A DNA stretch of 64,000 nucleotides from Symbiodinium natans (taxonomy: Eukaryota > Sar > Dinophyceae > Suessiales > Symbiodiniaceae), in contig CAJNDS010002467.1 in the NCBI GenBank assembly GCA_905221605.1, forward strand, positions 302,513 to 366,512, read 5' to 3'. Positions 11,101-20,611 of the stretch are shown piece after piece. The notes beneath the pieces are model-generated. The model was not told the origin of the DNA and searched no databases. It saw only the letters and a list, made by a program, of their open reading frames with translations. The first letter of the stretch is position 1. The number at the start of each line of letters is the position of its first letter. The position numbers were made by a program, and so were the translations under genes.

Positions 11101-14100
11101 AAATTCACATGAATCTGCTCCGGGATGACTCGAAGACGATACAGCTGGAGGTACATTGCCGGGCAGGGGTGGTTTCGGTTGAGGCTTTCGCAAAGCCTTT
11201 ATAAAGCCGTCCCTTAGGCTCCACGTGCCTTTCTTGTATGTACTTGGGCCCTCGTCAAGACCCTAAACTCCCCTTTTCTGCTGCAGAGGCGGGCATAGAC
11301 GGGTTTAGCATCTAGGGTTTGGGGGTTGGGCTGAGGGTTTTGCGCTAGCCCTTGCTGGGCAGAAGCCCACCGACCCCACCCCCCCCCCCCCCGCAACTAC
11401 AGCGAGATATTTGGATGTGTGGGGGGCGGGGACCTAGGACCTAGACCCTAATCCCTCAAGCCCTAAACCCCTAAACCCTTCAAGCGACTATGTAGGGCAG
11501 CTAGTTCCCGGATTGGGGCCATTTGTGTGAGCGGAGGGGGTGATCGGAGCTTAAGTTTAAACGGTTAATCGGCCAGCCCAGCCACTGACCTCGCTGAGCT
11601 AACTCTAAAGCCTATAGGCCCTAAACCCTAAAACCTAAACCCTAAACCCTAAAAGCTAAAACCTAAACCCTAAAACCTACAACCTAAAACCTAAACCCTA
11701 AACCCTAAACCCTAAACCCTAAACCTTTGAGTCTCTGGGCCTTGAGCTCGAGGGTTTTCGCAAGCCCTGGGGTGTGCGGTGCTTTCTCGAGATGCAGATT
11801 GTGCTCGTAGCTACCCCACATTCCTCAACTCTTAGGGGTACTTGGAAACATGCTTATATGTATGTATATATATATATATATTTTTTATTATAATCCTTAA
11901 GGAAGAGCTAAATGTGTGATTTTCGCTAGGGTGTCAAGTTCAGTATAGAACTACGGTCTAGGGTTTTTGGGTTTTTCTGGCCTAGGGGTTTTAGAGTGAG
12001 CACTTATCGCCCTTGTTCGGGGGCGAGGTTCCCTTCCCTTCTAAGCCCTTCAGATATGAGGGAGGAGTCGCCATTTCTTCCTAGCTTGATCTGCTTCGGT
12101 TTAGGGTTTAGGGTTTAGGGTTTAGGGTTTAGGGTTTAGGGTTTAGGGTTTAGGGTTTAGGGTTTAGGGTTTAGGGTTTAGGGTTTAGGGTTTAGGGTTC
12201 ACAGTTAAGCCATGTGAGGTGGAGGCTTGACCGTGCTTTTTGATGAGGTGGTGTACACACGTTTGCTCTTAAAGTATCTCTCTCTCTCTGCACAGATGGG
12301 GTCCTTCCTAGGGATACCAATGACTTAAAGCTCATGGCATGGCATGTGCGAAGGGTTTAGGTCTACAGCTCCTGCACTGGTCTGAGCTCCAGCATAAACC
12401 CTGAACTTCAGACTAGACATGCAAGCACGAGACAGGAACAACACATCTTCACTATACAAAGATTCCCTGTTGAACCTGCAAAACGTTAGTCTTGAGGGCT
12501 TGCTACTCTGTGCATGATGTTCCAGACAAGAGATGAATGTGCTGACGATGTTGGTCAGGCTGTGAAGGAAGAGCCTGTTGAAGACTCACTGGTGCTGAGA
12601 CAGAACCAAAGACCCGAGAGTAGCTTTGAGGATGATGAGGAGCTTCAGAAAGCTCTTCAGATCGCAGTGGGGGAGGACGAGACTGGAACGGGCGACCTTG
12701 ATGCAAAGGATGACCCGTACAATCCGTACATCCTCGTGGCCCCGGATGCTGTCGAGATGGCCGACGTCGACACGGCCATTAGAAGTACTATTAATATGAA
12801 TACACGTTTAATTCCTCACTAAATGCGCTCGTAACATTATTAAGTGAAGGAGCGCAATAAAGTACACCATTAAAATAGTAAATGTAATGAATGCATGTGT
12901 CCTGCGTTCGCTTAGTTGTAATAAAGTAGTAAACGTGCATGCGAATGAATGAATTACATTGTAGTGAGTGCATTAGTATTAGTATTATCCGCTCACTCGT
13001 GCACTTCACTTATTATAATGCAATTCACCTTATGAGCGGCCCGAATTCTCTTAGTATATAGGGCCGCATAAAATAAGTTCTCGTTTCGTTCGTTTATTCA
13101 CACGGCTCACGCATTACGTTCTCTTTGTTCACTTCATTTGTATCCGTGTTCATTTCACTCTCTGACCCTACCTAACATCTGGAATCCAAAGGTTGCCAGA
13201 ACACTACAACAGCTGCAGCCCCTCAGAAATACCTCAAAACATGTGGGTTCTACACCCTCAAGGCTCCCTCAACCCTTGAACCACCAGGGTTTAGGATTCT
13301 AGGATCTAGGTTTTCAGGGTCTAGTCTTTTTTCTGCTTTAGAGGTACCTACAACCCTGAAAACCCTAGCAAACTATCGGAACTACCCCGTCCTCCACCCT
13401 CCACGAAGCGTTACCTCACCATTGAACCTCCAAGTAACCTCTATGAACCCCAGCACACCAAGAGTTGGGTTTAGGGTGTAGGGTCTATAGAGGGTTCCTA
13501 AGGGAGGGGGGTTCTTAAGGGATGGTAGGTAGCGAAGGAACCTTTGGGAAGGTTCGGGAGCCTTAGGGAGTAGCGGAGAGCATGAGGGAACCTTGGGATA
13601 AATACCCCCCTTGAAGCCCCCTCCCTGAAGGACCCTATCAAGGGTTTAGAGAAATCCTGGCCCTTAACCTCCCTGAACCCTAAACCCTAAACCTTCAACC
13701 CTAAACCCTAAATCTCGAACCCTGAACCTGGCTTTGGAGGCCTTTCACATTTTCAAGATCTTCGTGGCCAATCCGAACAGACCGCAGCGGGTCCACGCGA
13801 TTCTTTACAAGAATAAGGCGGGTTTAGGGTTTAGGGTTTAGGGTTAGGGGGGGGGGGGGGGGCGAACAACAAGGGCACCACGCTCAGCAAGGGTTTAGGG
13901 TTTAAGGTTTAGAGTTTAGGGTTTAGGGTTTTGGGTTTAGGGTTTAGGGTTTAGGGTTTAGGGGTACTTGTTTTGTCGCATAGGGCGAAGTTTGTACTGC
14001 AGGAACGCTCGAGCTTCTTTGTTGCCAAACGTGTGTGAACCGAAGCCGCGGGAGAAGTTCAAATGTAGATCCATCCACCACTTCACTAGCAAGTTTTATC

Positions 14101-15571
14101 TTGGCCCTTAGCACGTCTTGCTTGAGATCTACCCTAAAGCATCAACCCTAAACCCTACTTGTAGACCCTAAACCCCAAACCCTAAACCCTAAACGCCCCA
14201 AACCCTAAACCACAAAATCCTGCTCTGTTTGCCCCACACCCTAAACCCTACACCCTAAACCCTAAACCCTAAAGCCTGAACCCTCTCTGTTCAGCTTCTG
14301 CTCTGTTTGCAGGAGAGGCTCATCAGCTTGCTGCACGAGTTGACACCGCACCGGCCAGAGGACAAGCAATTTCTGGAGGACTCTCGGGGCTTGCACGGTT
14401 TAGGGTTTAGGGTTTAGGGTTTAGGGTTTAGGGCTCCTCCATGCGTGCAGAGTAGGGGCCCCCAAGTTATGAGTCGGGTTACAAGGGTCCCAGAAAGGGT
14501 TATAGTAACTCCCTTAGCTAAAGTTAGTAGAGTAAGAAGGTCTCTACCTAGACTCTACTTGTAGCTACATGCGCCTGTGCCCAAAAAATCTTGGGATGAT
14601 TTCATGGTTTCGTGGAATGGGCCATTAAAGGGGTGACTCACTCCGCATGCAACGACGAAGCTAGCAGACGCAGCGCAGGCGAGCGACCACACAAGTGGAG
14701 CCTGGCCGCAGGACCACAAGCGCCTTCCAGTCATCCCACGGGCCAAAGCCGAAATGCTGGTAGAAACCCTAAACCCTAAACCCTAAACCTTGTCACCAGC
14801 GACCGCCACACCGGCTTCCTGACAGCTCATGGGTTCCTTGTCGGTGAGCACTTCTCGTGAAAGCCCTTGAGAGACGTATACGAGAACTACGCTGCCGTTC
14901 GAGTGGATGACCAGGAGAAGAATGGACGGGTGAAGGACCAGGAGAAGAGTGAACTCAGCGATGGCTGTGTGCCCCCATGAAACTACACTCAGATAATTGG
15001 TCTAAGCCTAGGTTTGAAGAAGCCGTGTGATTGGGCCTGCTAGATCCCAAGATTGCAGAGAGGTGCCTCGCTTGACTTGCAGGCCGTAACCCCCAAACAG
15101 GAGGTTAAGGGCCAACTTAGAGAAACCCTAAAGTTACCCTCAACCCTAAACCCTCACCCTAGACCCTAAACTCAGCTCAACAAGAACCAACCCTAACCCC
15201 CCCCCCCCCCCCCTGCGTGGTTCGGGGGCCAGGTGTCGTCGTTGGGTCGTCATGTCTTTTCCAGGGTTTAGGGTTTAGGGGCTCAGGGTCACCTAAACCC
15301 TAAACCCTAAACCCTAAACCCTAAACCCTAAACCCAGGGTTTAGGGTTTAGGGGCTCAGGGTCACACAAACCCTTCCAAGCCGTTGGGCCCCGAAAATGC
15401 CTGATGTTTTTCTCAAACTTAGTAGCTGAATGAGTACGCTTTACACTTTTTGGATACTCTAATCCCCTACAGAACTGAAAGTGTTCACTTTTTGGGGGGC
15501 TTGTGAACTCAGCGACCAAGCAAAAGCCTCTGCAGGACATGAAAACGGTCCTGAACAAGCTGGAGGCCTGA
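5116..15571 (+). CDS. MO25: MO25/CAB39-like scaffold protein, split gene (nine exons, 5' end missing)
   Basis: Nine short open segments on the + strand join in phase into 185 codons plus TGA. They follow the C-terminal half of MO25 in order, without gaps: 5116-5160, 6077-6126, 6874-6926, 8618-8712, 10547-10593, 11063-11150, 13740-13817, 14313-14378, 15536-15571. Diagnostic pieces include DYVTKRQ|ALKLL, HMNLLRDDSKTIQLE and AFHIFKIFVANPN. MO25 is an armadillo/HEAT-like helical scaffold that activates STE20/GCK-type and LKB1-STRAD kinases, and acts in the RAM/MOR network in fungi. All acceptors are AG; donors are five GC, two GT and one GA. Introns of 0.47-2.6 kb carry telomere-type arrays and foldback elements. 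Full-length MO25 has about 340 residues; the N-terminal ~150 were not recognised, so 5' exons are missed or lost. The 6874 exon has extra residues before DAFTT and is the least certain link. Confidence 0.85.
5932..6035. mobile_element. Foldback element, family A, copy 1
   Basis: Ends TGGGATGTTCCCCC and GGGGGAACATCCCA are inverted; the centre holds a second inverted pair around ACTATAACCCC. The family recurs at 16637, 42630, 52958 and 61790. No ORF. Confidence 0.75.
6077..6126 (+). CDS. MO25: MO25-like exon b
   Basis: After CTGCAG it reads VVLKLVQFTRHEVFDI(S), the counterpart of FFDYVQLPNFDIAS in plant MO25. The donor is GC at 6127, leaving two bases (TC) of a serine codon. Confidence 0.75.
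6874..6926 (+). CDS. MO25: MO25-like exon c
   Basis: After CGCAG one base completes the serine, then the frame passes through GRKDAFTTVDKNF. DAFTT matches SDAFATFK of MO25, and the phase fits both neighbours. Seven residues before DAFTT have no counterpart, so the true acceptor may lie a little downstream. Donor G|GTGG. Confidence 0.5.
8015..8093. mobile_element. Foldback element, family H, copy 1
   Basis: GTGAGTACACTTTACACTCT is followed by ACTATAATCCCCTGTAGAAC and a GTGCACACTTTTT end. It is closely similar to 15425-15503, the only other copy seen. Confidence 0.6.
8238..8353. repeat. TTTAGGG array
   Basis: About sixteen almost perfect TTTAGGG units inside MO25 intron c/d. Confidence 0.95.
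8420..8600. repeat. CCCTAAA array followed by a short TTTAGGG array
   Basis: CCCTAAA units run to 8528; a short TTTAGGG run at 8567-8596 follows just before MO25 exon d. This is one of the few exons with TTTAGGG on its upstream side. Confidence 0.9.
8618..8712 (+). CDS. MO25: MO25-like exon d
   Basis: The longest MO25 exon. It reads GPKIVLEANFRDYF, then SYNSLLQEGDYVTKRQ, matching FLEQHYDRFF and YEKLLHSENYVTKRQ of animal MO25. The donor is CGCCAG|GCCCGC (GC). The acceptor is GTGAG at 8617 or AG two bases later. Confidence 0.9.
8815..8915. mobile_element. Foldback element, diverged family B
   Basis: Starts ACCCTTGTACCTGTAGTATA and ends CTACAGGTACATGGAC, inverted over ~100 bp. Related to the identical pair at 26901 and 57641 but clearly older. 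Confidence 0.6.
9118..9620. repeat. Longest CCCTAAA array in the window (~500 bp)
   Basis: Nearly continuous CCCTAAA heptamers with a few slips (extra C or A). The units change to CCCTGAA/CCCTGAGC near 9490-9590. It lies inside MO25 intron d/e. A TTTAGGG array of opposite orientation follows at 9712-9770. Confidence 0.95.
10375..10522. repeat. CCCTAAA array passing into pure CCCTGAA array
   Basis: The first ~50 bp are CCCTAAA; from 10424 to 10522 the unit is CCCTGAA, about fourteen copies in a row. The array ends ~25 bp before MO25 exon e. Confidence 0.9.
10547..10593 (+). CDS. MO25: MO25-like exon e
   Basis: After CTCCAG it reads ALKLLSDLLLGRKFM(R), matching SLKLLGELLLDRHNF. The donor ATGAG|GCCGCT is GC; the split arginine codon (AG|G) is completed at 11063. 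A TTTAGGG run begins 18 bp after the donor. Confidence 0.9.
11063..11150 (+). CDS. MO25: MO25-like exon f
   Basis: Reads IMMLYIGDDSYLQIHMN then LLRDDSKTIQLE, matching IMTKYISKPENLKLMMN and LLRDKSRNIQFE. The donor CTGGAG|GTACAT is GT. Confidence 0.95.
11850..11884. repeat. AT microsatellite
   Basis: TATGTATGTATATATATATA followed by a T run, inside MO25 intron f/g. No gene in the surrounding 11.2-12.5 kb; it holds an array at 11620-11727 and unique intron sequence. Confidence 0.8.
12099..12199. repeat. TTTAGGG array
   Basis: About fourteen uninterrupted TTTAGGG units in MO25 intron f/g. Confidence 0.95.
12514..12822 (+). CDS. Small acidic protein with UIM-like motif, nested in a MO25 intron
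   Basis: An ATG-ATG start, 102 codons and TAA, uninterrupted. It is strongly acidic; residues ~39-54 (EDDEELQKALQIAVGE) fit the ubiquitin-interacting-motif pattern (acidic run, Leu, Ala-Leu) except that the usual serine is alanine. The tail (DPYNPYILVAPDAVEMADV) is not recognised. It lies inside intron f/g of the MO25-like gene, same strand, with an AT-rich stretch downstream and no arrays in it. It may be a nested intronless gene, a retroposed copy, or part of a mobile element. Confidence 0.5.
   Translation: MMFQTRDECADDVGQAVKEEPVEDSLVLRQNQRPESSFEDDEELQKALQIAVGEDETGTGDLDAKDDPYNPYILVAPDAVEMADVDTAIRSTINMNTRLIPH
12823..13160. other. AT-rich island without telomere-type repeats
   Basis: Composition drops to clearly AT-rich, with short repeated words (CATTC, GAATGAAT, ATTAAGTGA) and a local inverted pair GCGGCCC/GGGCCGC near 13035-13067. 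No ORF of note. It resembles 29500-29995 in composition and word use. Confidence 0.5.
13740..13817 (+). CDS. MO25: MO25-like exon g
   Basis: Twenty-six codons starting AFHIFKIFVANPNRPQ, matching AFHVFKVFVANPNK, the most conserved stretch of MO25. The acceptor is TTGGAG; the donor AATAAG|GCGGGT is GC and runs straight into a TTTAGGG array. A CCCTAAA array ends ~20 bp upstream. Confidence 0.95.
14313..14378 (+). CDS. MO25: MO25-like exon h
   Basis: After TTTGCAG it reads ERLISLLHELTPHRPEDKQ then FLE, matching KLIEFLSKFQNDRTEDEQF. The donor is CTGGAG|GACTCT (GA), chosen because it restores phase 0 and the alignment with the last exon. CCCTAAA lies before it and TTTAGGG after it. Confidence 0.9.
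14448..14565. mobile_element. Foldback element, family D
   Basis: AGAGTAGGGGCCCCCAAGTT opens it and AGTAGAGTAAGAAGGTCTCT closes it, with inner inverted GGGTTACAAGGGTCC/ATAGTAACTCCC. Related copies lie near 48790-48890, 53975-54115, 59160-59275 and 60655-60740. Confidence 0.5.
14866..14980 (+). CDS. Coding-like segment inside the last MO25 intron
   Basis: An open frame reads LRDVYENYAAVRVDDQEKNG, contains a duplicated DQEK word and ends in TGA. It lies between MO25 exons h and i. It could be a cassette exon, a remnant, or chance; MO25 has no counterpart. Confidence 0.3.
15425..15503. mobile_element. Foldback element, family H, copy 2
   Basis: Shares GAATGAGTACGCTTTACAC, ACTCTAATCCCCTACAGAAC and the GTGTTCACTTTTT end with 8015-8093. 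Confidence 0.6.
15536..15571 (+). CDS. MO25: MO25-like terminal exon
   Basis: After CTGCAG it reads DMKTVLNKLEA then TGA, matching DEKTYLVKQIRDL near the C-terminus of MO25. Joined to exon h it gives QFLE|DMKTVL without a gap. Confidence 0.85.
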   Translation, partial: DMKTVLNKLEA

Positions 15572-15603
15572 TTGGGTTCAGAGCTACGGGTGAAAGACCT
15601 GAA

Positions 15604-16011
15604 CCCTAAACCCTCAACCCTAACCCTCAACCCTACACCCGAAACCCTAAACCCTAAACCCTAGAAACCCTAAACCCTGGAGTGGGCCGAGCCTAGGGTT
15701 CAGGGTTGAGGGCTTTTTTGAGGTTGGAGTCCTAGGTCGGGTTTTGGAATGAAGATCTGGCCTTTAAACCCTTAAACCCTACCCAAACCCTAAACCCCAA
15801 TCCGCAAACCCTAAACCTCAAACTTCTCCTCAGAAAAGAAGCCGAAGAAGCCGAAACCTCCCTACACAACCCTCAGAACCCCCAGTCCCGACTCTCCGTC
15901 CGATGTCACCCATGGAGCATGATGTCCCTGAGTTGTTTGAGGAATGTTCCTTACGACTTCAGGAGTATTCCCCAATTCAGGGGTGTCCGTTACCTCCCTG
16001 GGTACCCCTAA
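15604..16011. other. Intergenic or UTR stretch after the MO25-like gene
   Basis: Loose CCCTAAA-type repeats to 15830, then ~170 bp open in all three + frames (Lys/Pro-rich in one). No frame can be preferred and no gene is called. Confidence 0.4.
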
Positions 16012-16144
16012 ACCCTAAACCCTAAACCCTAAACCCTAAACCCTAAACCCTAAACCCTAAACCCTAAACCCTAAACCCTAAGCCCTAAGCCCTAAGCCCT
16101 AAACCCTAAACCCTAAACCCTAAACCCTAAACCCTAAACCCTAC
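16012..16144. repeat. CCCTAAA array with CCCTAAG block
   Basis: About nineteen heptamers; three CCCTAAG units sit together in the middle. It directly precedes a GC-rich exon-like segment. Confidence 0.95.
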
Positions 16145-16250
16145 GCACGCGTGCCCAACGCCGCGAAGGCTCTGGAGCCGCCCCCTCGCCCAGAGCGCGC
16201 GGCACCTGCTGGCTACCCAGCCGGCCGCGGGCCTAAGAGCGCGCATGAAG
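16145..16250 (+). CDS. Exon-like segment, Ala/Pro-rich
   Basis: A GC-rich unique segment between a CCCTAAA array and a TTTAGGG array, ending ATGAAG|GTAGGG (GT donor). One open frame reads AAKALEPPPRPERAAPAG; a second frame is also open, so the product is uncertain. Confidence 0.4.
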
Positions 16251-16387
16251 GTAGGGGTTTAGGGTTTAGGGTTTAGGGTTTAGGGGTTAGGGTTGAGGGT
16301 TTAGGGTTTATAGGGTGTAGGGTTGAGGGTTTAGGGTTTAGGGTTACTAGGATGTTTTTCTGTTGGGAGGAGTGGCATGTTATCATT

Positions 16388-16441
16388 TATATATATATAT
16401 ATACACACATAAATAAATGAATATATATATATATATACATA
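16388..16441. repeat. TA/CA microsatellite, imperfect palindrome
   Basis: TATATATATATATACACACA and, after TAAATAAATGAA, another TATATATATATA run. Confidence 0.8.
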
Positions 16442-16636
16442 TAGTGCTGTGCTCCGTAGTGCTCAGACATGAACACGTGAAGCGGTGGAGAGAGCGAAAC
16501 ATGTTTATTTATGTGTGTGTAGATCCTCAGGAGTTTAGGGTTTAGGCCAGGGTGCAGGAATGCCCAGTTTGTTTCATTCCTGTTAGGCCTCTCAGCACGT
16601 TCATTCAGTCAAAGCGAGCGGTTTTGGGCCATAGGT

Positions 16637-16729
16637 TGGGATCTTCCCCCTCGTACTAGCAGTCCTTAACAGGGAATATGAACTATAACCCCTATTGAGG
16701 ACTGTTAGTATAAGGGGGGAACATCCCAA
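16637..16729. mobile_element. Foldback element, family A, copy 2
   Basis: TTGGGATCTTCCCCC opens it and GGGGGGAACATCCCAA closes it; it contains AGTCCTTAACAGGG and CTATTGAGGACTGTTAGTAT. Confidence 0.7.
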
Positions 16730-16910
16730 TGCCGCAGAGTTTATAAGGTTTAGGGCCACCTGTTTTGGGGTTATAGGTTCGAGGGCGTTCCGCACATATG
16801 GTGCCACCACCCCTCGAGGAGTCCAGCTTTTTTGCGGTGTTAGGGTTTAGGGTTTAGGGTTATTAGTTGTTAGATATTCGGGTTCAGGGTTATGAGGGTT
16901 TAGGGTTTAG

Positions 16911-16998
16911 GTATGAAAGATCGGAGCCGCCAGACAAATCGAAAGGCCAAGGGCAAAAGAGGCGCAGAGGCTCCTCGTCCTCTTCTTCCTCGCCTCAG
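16911..16998 (+). CDS. Exon-like segment, basic and Ser-rich
   Basis: After TTTAG the frame reads ERSEPPDKSKGQGQKRRRGS and a serine run, ending CCTCAG. It has SR-protein-like character but is too short for a family call. It lies 270 bp upstream of the segment ending in a stop at 17340. Confidence 0.4.
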
Positions 16999-17267
16999 TG
17001 TGGGTTTATGGGGTTTGTGGGGTTCGGAGGTCAGCGTTTAAAACCCTAAGCCCTAAACCCTAACCCTAAACCCTAAACCTCTACAGCCTACAACTAGAAT
17101 TGGGTTTGGGGGTTTTTGTAGAAGAATTACACAGAGATCATAAGAGAATAGTGTGAATACTTATCTTATTCCGACCCCTATATTCGGGGCTGAGAGTTCC
17201 GGGCTCATAAAGCCCTAAACCCTAAACCCTAAACCCTAAACCCTAAACCCAGTTTACGGCTCGTCAG

Positions 17268-17340
17268 CTCTTCACTTGGCCCCGAGGCGCCGCGGGAGCT
17301 GCGGCGCCAGAAGCCTCGCCCGCGCCGTGCCAAGTTCTAG
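17268..17340 (+). CDS. Possible terminal exon, Arg/Pro-rich
   Basis: After CGTCAG one frame reads GPEAPRELRRQKPRPRRAKF and stops at TAG 17338-17340. A CCCTAAA array lies before it and a TTTAGGG array after it. Phase does not match the 16911 exon as drawn, so an exon or edge is missed. Confidence 0.4.
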
Positions 17341-17354
17341 GAAGAAAGGGTGGC

Positions 17355-17453
17355 GTTTAGGGTTTAGGGTTTAGGGTTTAGGGTTTAGGGTTTAGGGTTT
17401 AGGGTTTAGGGTTTAGGGTTTAGGGTTTAGGGTTTAGGGTTTAGGGTTTAGGG
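17355..17453. repeat. TTTAGGG array
   Basis: Fourteen near-perfect units. Confidence 0.95.
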
Positions 17454-19300
17454 TGATGGTGGGATAGCTGGCGGGATCCTCTAGAAGAAAGCCGCACTAC
17501 GGTTGTCTAATTAAGCCTAGAATCCCAAACCCAGTTGCTAGTTTCCTGTGAAGGATTCCTCTTGTTTCCTCGTCTAGGTTCAGCTTCTTGGGGCGCCCGA
17601 ACCCCCCTAAACCTACTATGACTAATTGTGCCCCAAAACGCCCCCGAAACCTTCAAGCCTCAACCTTGAACCCTAAACCCTCAACCCTAAACCGCCCCAA
17701 TCAACTAGAACCCTAATTAAGTCTCAACCCCTCTGCCTTGAACCCCACCCTAAACCCGAAACCCCTAAACCCGAAACCCGACACATCAAACGAGTACCCC
17801 ACCCGCTACGCCCCAAACACCCACAACACCATCCTCAGCCCGACTTGAAGGGTCACCCTGAACGCTTTTGGGGTTTGGGGTTTAGGGTTTAGGGTTTAGG
17901 GATTGCCTTCCAAGGCTGCAGACTCCGCGGGAGGTGCTGCCATGGCAGACTGACGTTGGCAGCTTGGCTAGAGCCTAAGGCCTACAAGAATTTCCATGTT
18001 AAATGTATTAATTTTTAAGGTTTAGGGTGTAGGGTTTCGGGTTTGGGGTTTAGGGTTTAGGTTACTTGTTTTCTCAGTAACAGTTGCCAGGCCTAAGAGG
18101 AGGTACCCGAAGACGCGGGCAAGGCAGGGATTTAGGCCTCATGACCCTCATTGGATCTGCTCCTTGTGAATAGCCCTAAACCCTAAACCCCTAAACCCTA
18201 AACCCTAAGCCCTCTATGCCATTTAGGCCATCTGCATCTGCATCGTCTTATCTCGCTCAGCCTACGCAAGGTTTGGCCATTTTTCCCACATGCCATGCAC
18301 ATCCCTGCAATCAGGTTGCTGATTTTTCGGGAGGAGGGAATGGTGCGGGGTTGAGGGTCTACGAGTAGAGGCCCAGCTCTATGAGTTTGGTGAGGGAATA
18401 CGAATCTAACTAGAGGCCGCCAACTGTATCAACTCTAGGTAAGAGAATAAGAATCTAAACAACAAAGAGTTATAGCCCACTTTAGGGCCCGTGGAACCCA
18501 ACTTATATCTCAGGGGCCCTTTCTCGTAGCGTTTTTTTTTTCTTGTAGTCTCAGGCTGTAGCAGGTTGCTTTTTGCATGCTCATCAGGGTTTAGGGTTTA
18601 GGGTATAGGGTTTAGTGTTTGGTGTTTAGGGTTTTTGGTTTAGGGTTTAGGGTTTAGGGTTTGGGGTTCAGGGTTTAGGGTTTAGGGTTTATAGGGTTTA
18701 GGGTTTAGGGTTCAGGGTTTAGGGTTTAGGGTTTGGGGTTTAGGGTTTAGGGTTTGGGGTTTAGGGTGAAGTTAAGCAAGTCCTGCCTGAGGGTGGTGAG
18801 CGTCGTGCCTGAGGGTGGTGCTTCCCAGTATTTGAGGGACTTGCGCTGATTTGGCTTGCAGGGGGGTATCCTGTACCCTACACCCGAAACCCGAAACCCG
18901 AAACCCTAAACCCTAAACTCTAAACTGTATGCTGGACATTCTTTCCGAAAAGGGCCCCTTTCCCTCGACATGAAACTTCAGCAAAGAACCCATTTAGCAA
19001 CTGAAACTTAGACTTAAAGCCCACGACTGCCTAATTCACCACCCTCAACCCTAAACCCTAATTGACATTCTGAGACGTCCGTAAGACTTTCAAGTTTGGG
19101 AATCTTGGGAGCATCGATATTCGGATCCCACGGTTCTGAAAGGGACATTTTATGTGATTAGGGTTTGGGGTTTAGGGTTCAGGCTTTAGGGTTTGGGGGG
19201 GGCCCAGCGTATCTTGATCCCTCACAGCGGGCCCCAAAAGTATCTCACTTAGGCGAGGCCCCTCAATAGTGGGTTCTACGTCTCATGGTTCTAGTAACCT
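17454..19300. other. Array-rich region, no gene called
   Basis: Scattered CCCTAAA/TTTAGGG and impure GGGTTTGGGGTT-type arrays (notably 18588-18770) with short unique pieces between. None shows a frame and splice edges convincing enough to call. Confidence 0.5.
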
Positions 19301-19376
19301 AAACCCTAAACCCTAAACCCTAAACCCTAAACCCTAAACCCTAAACCCTAAACCCTAAACCCTAAACCCTAAACCG
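19301..19376. repeat. CCCTAAA array
   Basis: Eleven perfect units. It is followed by ~50 bp open as PKLKAEPVRRLVSDFSG, a possible but unsupported exon. Confidence 0.9.
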
Positions 19377-19798
19377 GTTCCGAAGCTGAAAGCCGAACCC
19401 GTGCGGCGGCTGGTTTCTGACTTTTCTGGTTTCGTGGTGTTAAGGCTTAGGGTTTAGGGTTCAGGGTTCAGGGTTTAGGACTTAGGACTTAGGATTTAGG
19501 ACTTAGGACTTGGGACTTAGGGGCTGGGCTTAGGGTTTAGGGTTTGGCTACAAAGGGGCAGGCAGCCCCCTGCAACTGCATCCGCATTTTTGCTGGCATG
19601 GCGTTTTCCCCAAAAACCGGAAGCAGCTAGCCGGTCAGAAGGGGCAGTCAACAACACTTTGTTTAGTTTAGGGTTTACGTCTGTTTTTATGGAAGTTTAG
19701 GATTTGCACTCTTTCTAGGACTTCGTAGGATTTTGTGGTGTGTGATGTACGGTTCAGGGTTGAAGGGTTCTGGGGCCTGGGGCTTCGGGTGTCAGAGT

Positions 19799-19995
19799 GG
19801 AACCTGCCCAAAGCATCACGTAGTGAAGCTTTTGAACGGTTACATTTCTTTCATTTTGGGTATTTAGCGTGGCATCTTGACGAGTACTCGGGGAGCTTAG
19901 CGCGCCCCCTGAATGAGTTCTGTAAACGAAAGCTCGTGTTCAACAATGGCCCTCTGGACGTAAAGAGCTACGCGTGCCGTGACTGGCTTGAGTAA
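19799..19995 (+). CDS. Possible terminal exon of an unrecognised protein
   Basis: The open frame reads EAFERLHFFHFGYLAWHLDE, then LARPLNEFCKRKLVFNNGPL and CRDWLE before TAA. Composition and residue mix look coding, and the segment has no repeats. An ATG at 19744 belongs to an array-derived leader, so the true 5' edge is inside. No family recognised. Confidence 0.45.
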
Positions 19996-20611
19996 GGGAT
20001 TAGGGTTCAGGGTTTAGGGTTTAGGGCTTGAAAAGTTGAATTGAAGGGGCTGCTGAGGCAGAACAACATGACAGCCTGACCGGTGTTGGCTTTGTTCCCT
20101 AAACCCTAAACCCTTAACCCCAAACCCTAGCAACCCTAAACCCTCAACCCTGAACCTTGAACAACACACCACTAAACCCGACTGGCTCCTAAACCCTAGA
20201 CCCTGAACCTTCAACCTTAAACAGCACTTGGCTTTCTTCTGGCTGGCTCTTTTAGGACTTTAGCCTTTTGGGTTGTTGAAGAAACTACAAGAAGGAGCCG
20301 AAAAGTTAAACTTTTAACACTAAACCCTAAACCCTAAACCCTAAACCCTAAACCCACTTTTAGGAGGGGTCCAGAAGTCAGCCAAGGACACACCGCTACA
20401 TCCTACTAAGTCCGAAACCCTAAACATCCCTAAACTTGCTGTTGGTTTGTGTAATGGGGGAATGAGGTACAGTGACAGCGCTGGATAAGAAACCTCCAAG
20501 TTTTGGCGAGGGTACCCTCTCTCGGTTTCTTAATTATGAAGCCCACTCAATTTCCGGAATTATAGCCTCCACACTTTTGAGGGCACCCTCGGTTTCTTAA
20601 CGAATTTCTTA

